Origin: Ferrovibrio terrae
Lineage (GTDB): Bacteria > Pseudomonadota > Alphaproteobacteria > Ferrovibrionales > Ferrovibrionaceae
DNA: 64,000 nucleotides
Assembly: GCF_007197755.1 (NCBI RefSeq)
Contig: NZ_CP041636.1
Location: forward strand, 1,896,001-1,960,000
Direction: 5' to 3'
In this document: positions 62,119-64,000 of the stretch, piece after piece
Numbering within the stretch: the stretch's first letter is position 1
Layout of the letters: every line of letters starts with the position of its first letter
Made by a program: the position numbers and the translations under genes
The notes under the pieces: model-generated
The model's database searches: none
What the model was told of the DNA's origin: nothing
Seen by the model: only the letters and a program-made list of their open reading frames with translations

Positions 62119-63026
62119 ACACGCAGGGCTATGAAGCCAGCGCCACGCTCGCGGGCTACAACTTCGCTTTCCTGGACGAACAGACCAAGCGCATGCTGCG
62201 TCGCGCGATCCTGAAGGCGGTGGCGATCCCGGGCTACCAGGTGCCGTTCGGCAGCCGTGAAATGCCGCTGCCCTATGGCTGGGGTACTGGCGGCATGCAG
62301 GTGACGGCGGCGGTGATCGGCGCGAAAGACGTGCTGAAGGTGATCGACCAGGGTGCCGATGACACGACCAATGCCGTGTCGATCCGGCGCTTCTTCGTGC
62401 GCATGACCAATGTCGCCACCACCGAGAAGACGCGCGAGGCCACGCTGATCCAGACGCGCCACCGCGTGCCGGAGACGCCGCTGTCGGAAGGCCAGATCCT
62501 GGTCTACCAGGTGCCGATCCCGGAGCCGCTACGCTGGCTCGAGCCGCGCGAGACCGAGACCCGCAAGATGCATGCGCTGTCGGAATATGGCGTGATGCAT
62601 GTGAAGCTGTATGAGGATATCGCCCAGCACGGCCATATCTCCACGGCCTACGATTATCCGGTGCTGGTGAACGGCCGCTACCTGATGCGCTGCTCGCCGA
62701 TCCCGAAATTCGATACGCCGAAGCTGCATATGAATGCAGCACTCCAGCTGTTCGGCGCCGGCCGCGAAAAGCGCATTTACGCGGTGCCACCCTACACCGA
62801 GGTCAGGCCGCTGGATTTCGAGGATCATCCCTTCGAAATCGAGCGCTGGCCGGAAGACTGCGCGCTGTGCGGCGCACATGACAGCTTCCTCGATGAGGTG
62901 ATCCTGGATGACAAGGGCAGCCGCATGTTCGTCTGCTCGGACACCGATTACTGCGGCGAGCGCCGCGAGGCCGGCCATACCGGCCGCATGAGTGCACCCT
63001 ACACGAAGGCGGAGGCCGCCGAATGA
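62115..63026 (+). CDS. phnJ: Alpha-D-ribose 1-methylphosphonate 5-phosphate C-P lyase PhnJ
   Basis: 303 residues. The radical-SAM catalytic subunit shows its unusual cysteine set Cys249-x2-Cys252-x21-Cys274-x5-Cys280 (CALC, then VCSDTDYC), which binds the iron-sulphur cluster and provides the thiyl radical residue. MPLPYGWGTGGMQVTAAVIG, EYGVMHVKLYEDIA and YPVLVNGRYLMRCSPIPKFDTPKLHMN are family blocks. It breaks the C-P bond to release methane or another hydrocarbon and the ribose cyclic phosphate. It overlaps phnK by 4 bases. Confidence 0.97.
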   Translation: MNTQGYEASATLAGYNFAFLDEQTKRMLRRAILKAVAIPGYQVPFGSREMPLPYGWGTGGMQVTAAVIGAKDVLKVIDQGADDTTNAVSIRRFFVRMTNVATTEKTREATLIQTRHRVPETPLSEGQILVYQVPIPEPLRWLEPRETETRKMHALSEYGVMHVKLYEDIAQHGHISTAYDYPVLVNGRYLMRCSPIPKFDTPKLHMNAALQLFGAGREKRIYAVPPYTEVRPLDFEDHPFEIERWPEDCALCGAHDSFLDEVILDDKGSRMFVCSDTDYCGERREAGHTGRMSAPYTKAEAAE

Positions 63027-63811
63027 CCCCCGATCTTGACCAGACCCCGCTGCTCAGCGTGGAAGCACTGAATAAGAGCTTCGGCCGCCATGCGGCCTGC
63101 TGCGATGTCTCCTTCGACCTGTGGCCGGGCGAAGTGCTCGGCATCGTCGGCGAATCCGGCTCGGGCAAATCGACCTTGCTGAATGCCATCGCCGGGCGGC
63201 TTGCCGTGGACAGCGGCCGGGTGCTGTATCGCACCGGCGCGAACAGCATTGTCGATCTGGCGTCCGCGTCGGATGCACAGCGCCGCCACCTGATGCGCAC
63301 CGAATGGGGCTTCGTGCAGCAGCATGCCCGCGACGGCCTGCGCATGGGTTTTTCCGCCGGCGCCAATATCGGCGAGCGGCTGATGGCGCTGGGCGACAAG
63401 CATTACGGCAAGCTGCGCGACACCGCGCTGGACTGGCTGCAGGCGGTGGAGATCGCGCCGGAACGCATCGACGACCTGCCGCGGACTTTCTCCGGCGGCA
63501 TGCAGCAGCGCCTGCAGATCGCCCGCAACCTGGTGACGCGACCGCGCATCGTGCTGATGGACGAGCCGACCGGCGGCCTGGATGTTTCGGTGCAGGCGCG
63601 CCTGCTCGACCTGATCCGCCGGCTGGTGCAGGAGCACAACGTCGCCTGCATCGTGGTGACGCATGATCTGGGTGTCGCCCGCCTGCTGGCGCATCGCCTG
63701 ATGGTGATGCGGCGCGGCCAGGTGGTGGAAGCCGGTCTGACCGACCAGTTGCTCGACGATCCGCAGCATGCCTATACGCAGCTGCTGGTCTCCTCCGTGC
63801 TGAGCGTGTGA
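63023..63811 (+). CDS. phnK: C-P lyase ABC-type ATPase PhnK
   Basis: 262 residues. It has Walker [10 protein letters not shown] near residues 43-51, the Q-loop [18 protein letters not shown], the ABC signature [15 protein letters not shown], Walker [15 protein letters not shown] and the switch HDLG. The [13 protein letters not shown] stretch is characteristic of PhnK rather than a peptide importer. It docks on PhnJ of the core complex and is not a transporter subunit. phnL starts 7 bases later. Confidence 0.95.
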   Translation: MTPDLDQTPLLSVEALNKSFGRHAACCDVSFDLWPGEVLGIVGESGSGKSTLLNAIAGRLAVDSGRVLYRTGANSIVDLASASDAQRRHLMRTEWGFVQQHARDGLRMGFSAGANIGERLMALGDKHYGKLRDTALDWLQAVEIAPERIDDLPRTFSGGMQQRLQIARNLVTRPRIVLMDEPTGGLDVSVQARLLDLIRRLVQEHNVACIVVTHDLGVARLLAHRLMVMRRGQVVEAGLTDQLLDDPQHAYTQLLVSSVLSV

Positions 63812-63818
63812 GCCAATC

Positions 63819-64000
63819 ATGACCGAGATGATCAAGGTCGAGAGCCTCGACAAGACCTTCACCCTGCACTTACGCGGCGGCATCGCCCTGCCGGTGCTGC
63901 GCAACACCGGCTTCAGCGTCAATGCCGGCGAATGCGTCACCCTGCATGGGCCATCAGGTGCCGGCAAATCCACCTTGCTGCGCTCGATCTACGGCAACTA
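63819..64000 (+). CDS. phnL: C-P lyase ABC-type ATPase PhnL, N-terminal part (truncated by window)
   Basis: Sixty codons from the ATG at 63819 run to the window end. They read [17 protein letters not shown], then [33 protein letters not shown], with Walker [10 protein letters not shown]. The RSIYGNY end of the P-loop helix is typical of PhnL. PhnL assists the nucleosidase step of PhnI. The rest of the operon (phnM and others) would lie beyond the window. Confidence 0.9.
   Translation, partial: MTEMIKVESLDKTFTLHLRGGIALPVLRNTGFSVNAGECVTLHGPSGAGKSTLLRSIYGN

Overview
The window is GC-rich, densely coded chromosome from what looks like an alphaproteobacterium. The support is the bolA / J-domain / cobS / cobT block, engB next to argB, a membrane-anchored PuuD urate hydroxylase, and a CoA-ester lyase close to L-malyl-CoA lyases. 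A Rhodospirillales-type relative is a reasonable guess, but no rRNA or other decisive marker is present. I saw no tRNA, rRNA, CRISPR array, insertion sequence or prophage.

Layout. 1-4885: surface polysaccharide genes (nucleotide-sugar dehydrogenase, GT4, WecA/WbpL-like transferase, WbpM-like dehydratase), followed by a 128-bp palindromic repeat. 5033-9118: CoA-ester lyase, then xerD in an operon with an unknown secreted protein and a 46-residue membrane protein. 9308-16367: aroK-aroB, an AEC transporter, a ribbon-helix-helix protein, bolA, a J-domain protein, cobS and cobT. 16402-21675: a 1757-residue hybrid histidine kinase with eight tandem PAS units. 21713-27656: a phytase-like secreted protein, rpmB, and the divergent rpmH-rnpA-yidD-yidC-engB-argB operon. 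27709-36916: DMT, LysR, VOC, haloalkane dehalogenase, purB, a 10-bp-period repeat array, a PRC-barrel protein, ohrR/ohr with palindromic operators, a secreted hydrolase, a second copy of the palindromic repeat, LysE and GST genes.

36917-38866 is a clearly AT-richer insert. It carries an AvcD-type antiphage dCTP/dCMP deaminase and a translationally coupled 60-residue ORF. This is the best candidate for an under-described system in the window. 38867-45619 follows with a disordered protein, a BenE transporter, and an exopolysaccharide locus (HlyD, GT2, TackOD1 protein with a degenerate GGDEF, epimerase).

45789-58314 holds an SDR gene and a divergent TetR regulator, then a purine-degradation region: puuE, an M20 deacylase, an allantoate/carbamoyl amidohydrolase, an AGE epimerase, glycerate 2-kinase, a serine hydrolase, uraD, hiuH, a guanine deaminase-like protein, an alpha/beta hydrolase, and puuD with a fused cytochrome c. 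Together these can take guanine/urate to allantoin and allantoate. Glycerate kinase would feed the glyoxylate carbon into central metabolism (inference). 58485-64000: a histidine phosphatase and the carbon-phosphorus lyase operon phnF / phnGHIJKL, cut off inside phnL.
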